A DNA stretch of 64,000 bases from an uncultured Bacteroidota bacterium (GTDB lineage Bacteria > Bacteroidota > Bacteroidia > Flavobacteriales > Flavobacteriaceae), in assembly GCA_902544085.1 (NCBI GenBank), contig CACCAP010000001.1, positions 186,001 through 250,000 on the forward strand. The letters run 5' to 3'. The position numbers and the translations under genes were made by a program. Under the pieces are notes generated by a model. The model was not told the DNA's origin. It made no database searches and saw only the letters and a program-made list of their open reading frames with translations. This document shows positions 63,169 to 64,000 of this stretch, in pieces (the first letter of the stretch is position 1; each line of letters starts with the position of its first letter).

Positions 63169-64000
63169 CTATATTTTTCTTTTTTTATTTGTTTCATAAT
63201 CCTCAAAAATCATTTCTCCTAAATTATCCAGACCTGTATAAAATGCTTTGCCATTGTTGGCTTTTGTAAACTCTCTGATAAAATGTTGTAAATAGGAATC
63301 ACGAGCGATCATAAAAGTTGTGATTGGTATTTTTAATTTTCTAGCTTGTTTAGCCATTGTGTAGCATTTCTTCACGATTTTTTGATCCAATCCAGCGCTA
63401 TTTTTATAGTACGAACCGTCAGGCATTTTTAAACAACTGGGTTTGCCATCAGTTATCATTAATATTTGCTTGTTGTTATTTTTTTTCTTGCTTAACATGT
63501 CCATAGCAAGTTGTAATCCAGCCACAGTATTTGTATGGTAAGGTCCTACTTTTAAATATGGAAGTTCCTTGATACTTATTGGCTTGGCATCATTTCCAAA
63601 AACCAAAATATCGAGTGTGTCTTTGGGATATCTAGTCAGTATTAGTTCAGATAAAGCCATCGCTACTCTTTTAGCAGGAGTAATTCTATCCTCACCATAA
63701 AGAATCATGCTATGACTAATGTCAATCATGAGGACCGTACTCATTTGGGATTTATTCAAAGTGTTTTTAACCACTAAATCTTCGGATTGTAAATCAAGCT
63801 CCCCACTGCCTGTTCTTGTATACATATTTCTCAAACTTTCCGTAATCATTAATTGATCAATGGAATCTCCAAACTGATAATCTCTGTAATCATCAAAATC
63901 ATTTAAACTTTTCCCAGTATGGTTAGTTTTGTGATTGCCAGACCTTGATTTTTTGATTTGCCCAAATATTTTTTTTAACGCGAACTTTCTAAGAGCTCTT
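63169..64000 (-). CDS. VWA-domain protein, MoxR partner (5' end outside window)
   Basis: Von Willebrand A-domain proteins pair with MoxR ATPases in metal-dependent assembly of complexes. The frame stays open from the stop at 63169 to the window edge. The 50 codons before the internal Met at 63849 (for example DFDDYRDYQFGDSIDQLM) read as coding sequence, so the gene continues beyond position 64000. The A domain (from the STVLMIDISHSM block) has the MIDAS Asp-x-Ser-x-Ser in DISHS, a Thr in the PYHTNTVAGLQLAMDML region and ITDGKPS. No signal peptide or membrane segment is visible in the part seen. Confidence 0.87.
   Translation of the reverse strand, partial: RALRKFALKKIFGQIKKSRSGNHKTNHTGKSLNDFDDYRDYQFGDSIDQLMITESLRNMYTRTGSGELDLQSEDLVVKNTLNKSQMSTVLMIDISHSMILYGEDRITPAKRVAMALSELILTRYPKDTLDILVFGNDAKPISIKELPYLKVGPYHTNTVAGLQLAMDMLSKKKNNNKQILMITDGKPSCLKMPDGSYYKNSAGLDQKIVKKCYTMAKQARKLKIPITTFMIARDSYLQHFIREFTKANNGKAFYTGLDNLGEMIFEDYETNKKRKI

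Noticed and set aside
63169-63849. VWA protein as a complete 226-residue gene starting at 63849
   Set aside because: The frame stays open to the window edge and the upstream residues read as coding sequence, so 63849 is an internal Met.

Overview
The window is AT-rich chromosome from a bacterium of the phylum Bacteroidota, most likely a marine or free-living member of the class Flavobacteriia. The evidence is the gene content: a SusC/SusD pair, the type IX secretion channel PorV, the gliding lipoprotein GldJ, a T9SS-sorted cargo protein, and the gene order rpsL...rplQ-carA-eno-gltA with no tuf. Promoters match the Bacteroidota -7 motif TAnnTTTG. Genes are tightly packed with many 1-4 nt overlaps and several TTG/GTG starts. 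No intergenic gap exceeds about 215 bp, and I see no rRNA, tRNA, CRISPR array, prophage or insertion sequence.

Layout. (1) 1-3857, minus: the start of argS (cut by the window edge), gltA, eno, carA. (2) 3946-20564, minus: one almost gapless run of 32 genes joining the str, S10, spc and alpha operons, from rpsL to rplQ. A good Bacteroidota promoter precedes rpsL, and a UUCG-tetraloop intrinsic terminator follows rplQ. (3) 20681-24970, minus: a SusD/SusC nutrient-uptake pair with its own terminator. (4) 25186-29959: rlmB (plus) facing a housekeeping group (HAD phosphatase, mpl, a TPR-like secreted protein, obgE, adk) on minus. (5) 30054-37174, plus: purK-purE, gcvP, a KAS III enzyme and an MlaE/MlaF lipid-transport pair. 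(6) 37171-42989, minus: a DUF389 membrane protein, a nucleotidyltransferase, a SprT-like protein, an SDR, and pdhC and pdhA.

(7) 43044-50177 is the most interesting region. porV and gldJ flank an interval that in other Flavobacteriia holds the sortase gene porU. Here it holds a 1240-residue collagen-like/head-repeat fibre protein with a C-terminal S74 self-cleaving chaperone domain, plus a small secreted protein with a T9SS sorting domain. (8) 50220-55968: murF, a lipoprotein amidase, a YceI protein, a secreted M20 amidohydrolase, YjbQ and an SRPBCC protein. (9) 56039-61694, plus: a complete tripartite RND efflux operon (adaptor, RND pump, TolC). (10) 61696-64000, minus: a MoxR/ChlI-like AAA+ ATPase and a VWA protein whose 5' end lies beyond the window.

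Functionally the window is mostly core translation, central carbon metabolism (citrate synthase, enolase, pyruvate dehydrogenase) and envelope biogenesis. Accessory character is concentrated in the fibre/T9SS cargo pair and, less so, in the SusCD pair.
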